NCBI GenBank assembly: GCA_905193395.1
Contig: CAJJOO010000107.1
Location: 1 to 5,851 of the forward strand
Length of the DNA: 5,851 nt
DNA from: an uncultured Porphyromonadaceae bacterium
GTDB taxonomy: Bacteria; Bacteroidota; Bacteroidia; Bacteroidales; Muribaculaceae
Reading direction: 5' to 3'
Shown: in pieces, positions 5,545 through 5,851 of the stretch
Numbering within the stretch: the first letter of the stretch is position 1
Layout of the letters: each line of letters opens with the position of its first letter
Translations under genes and position numbers: made by a program
Notes under the pieces: generated by a model
The model's database searches: none
Seen by the model: only the letters and a program-made list of their open reading frames with translations
What the model was told of the DNA's origin: nothing

Positions 5545-5851
5545 ATGTCACATCAACGTCTGCTGTACGCCTCATTCGCAGCCGCCGCAATAATACTCGG
5601 CGCCTGCCACTCGACTTCCAACGCCCAGTTGCGCCTCACAACCCCGCCCGACTCGGTGACATACATCGACACCGATCGCGAATACTTCGTGATCGGCGAG
5701 GACACCGTGCGCCTGCGCTTCGGTCAGGAAGCCGCCGCACGCGGACCCAGACTCACTGAAAGCGACATCGAGGAATTCGCCGCCGGACTCGGCGTCGAGG
5801 TCGCCGCAATCAAGGCCGTGATAGACATCGAGGCCGGACGCACCCACAACG
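5545..5851 (+). CDS. Putative N-acetylmuramidase-family lipoprotein (3'-partial)
   Basis: The frame is open from ATG at 5545 to the window end (102 codons). Residues 1-20 are a hydrophobic signal sequence ending in a good lipobox (LGAC), so Cys21 is the likely lipidated residue and the protein is probably envelope-anchored. Residues 71-100 (DIEEFAAGLGVEVAAIKAV then IDIEAG) resemble the start of the N-acetylmuramidase domain (Pfam Muramidase, formerly DUF3380), whose members read LGV...AIKAV..VE(S/A)G. The Glu of IEAG (residue 96) aligns with the likely catalytic acid. Such enzymes cut the glycan backbone of peptidoglycan. Most of the domain lies beyond the window, so activity cannot be judged. 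No clear promoter box is seen between the pepD terminator and this start, so read-through from pepD or an unrecognised promoter is possible. The start was chosen because no in-frame ATG lies close upstream and the signal peptide begins properly here. Confidence 0.7.
   Translation, partial: MSHQRLLYASFAAAAIILGACHSTSNAQLRLTTPPDSVTYIDTDREYFVIGEDTVRLRFGQEAAARGPRLTESDIEEFAAGLGVEVAAIKAVIDIEAGRTHN

Overview
The window looks like a chromosomal piece from a GC-rich member of the Bacteroidales (Bacteroidetes), plausibly a Muribaculaceae-type gut bacterium. The order is supported by four things: a carboxypeptidase-regulatory-domain/plug/β-barrel outer membrane protein of the Bacteroidetes type, near-perfect Bacteroidetes -7 promoter boxes (TAnnTTTG), no Shine-Dalgarno sequences before the start codons, and a small membrane protein of a kind I associate with Bacteroidales. 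The family placement is inference from base composition and protein style only.

Layout. Bases 1-2646 (+) carry the 3' part of a TonB-dependent-receptor-like outer membrane protein. Its start lies outside the window, and its reading frame is broken near 1443-1446. Bases 2647-2934 hold no gene: they contain a GC-rich hairpin, a degenerate 9-bp tandem repeat and a strong bidirectional terminator. Bases 2935-3576 (-) encode an OmpH/Skp-family lipoprotein, with a 58-residue membrane protein (3615-3791, -) just upstream that is probably co-transcribed. Bases 3792-3969 are a divergent AT-rich promoter region. Bases 3970-5430 (+) encode an intact M20-family aminoacyl-histidine dipeptidase (PepD), followed by a strong stem-loop terminator. 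From 5545 to the window end (+) is the N-terminal part of a lipoprotein resembling N-acetylmuramidase-family proteins.

How the genes relate. Most of the products belong to, or act at, the cell envelope: an outer membrane barrel, an OmpH-like factor, a small membrane protein and a putative peptidoglycan hydrolase. PepD is a cytosolic housekeeping peptidase. The terminators and divergent promoters divide the window into separate transcription units, so I do not see one multi-gene system. No mobile element, CRISPR array, tRNA or rRNA was recognised. The points most worth checking are the frameshift in the receptor, the nonamer repeat array between the convergent genes, and the small membrane protein.
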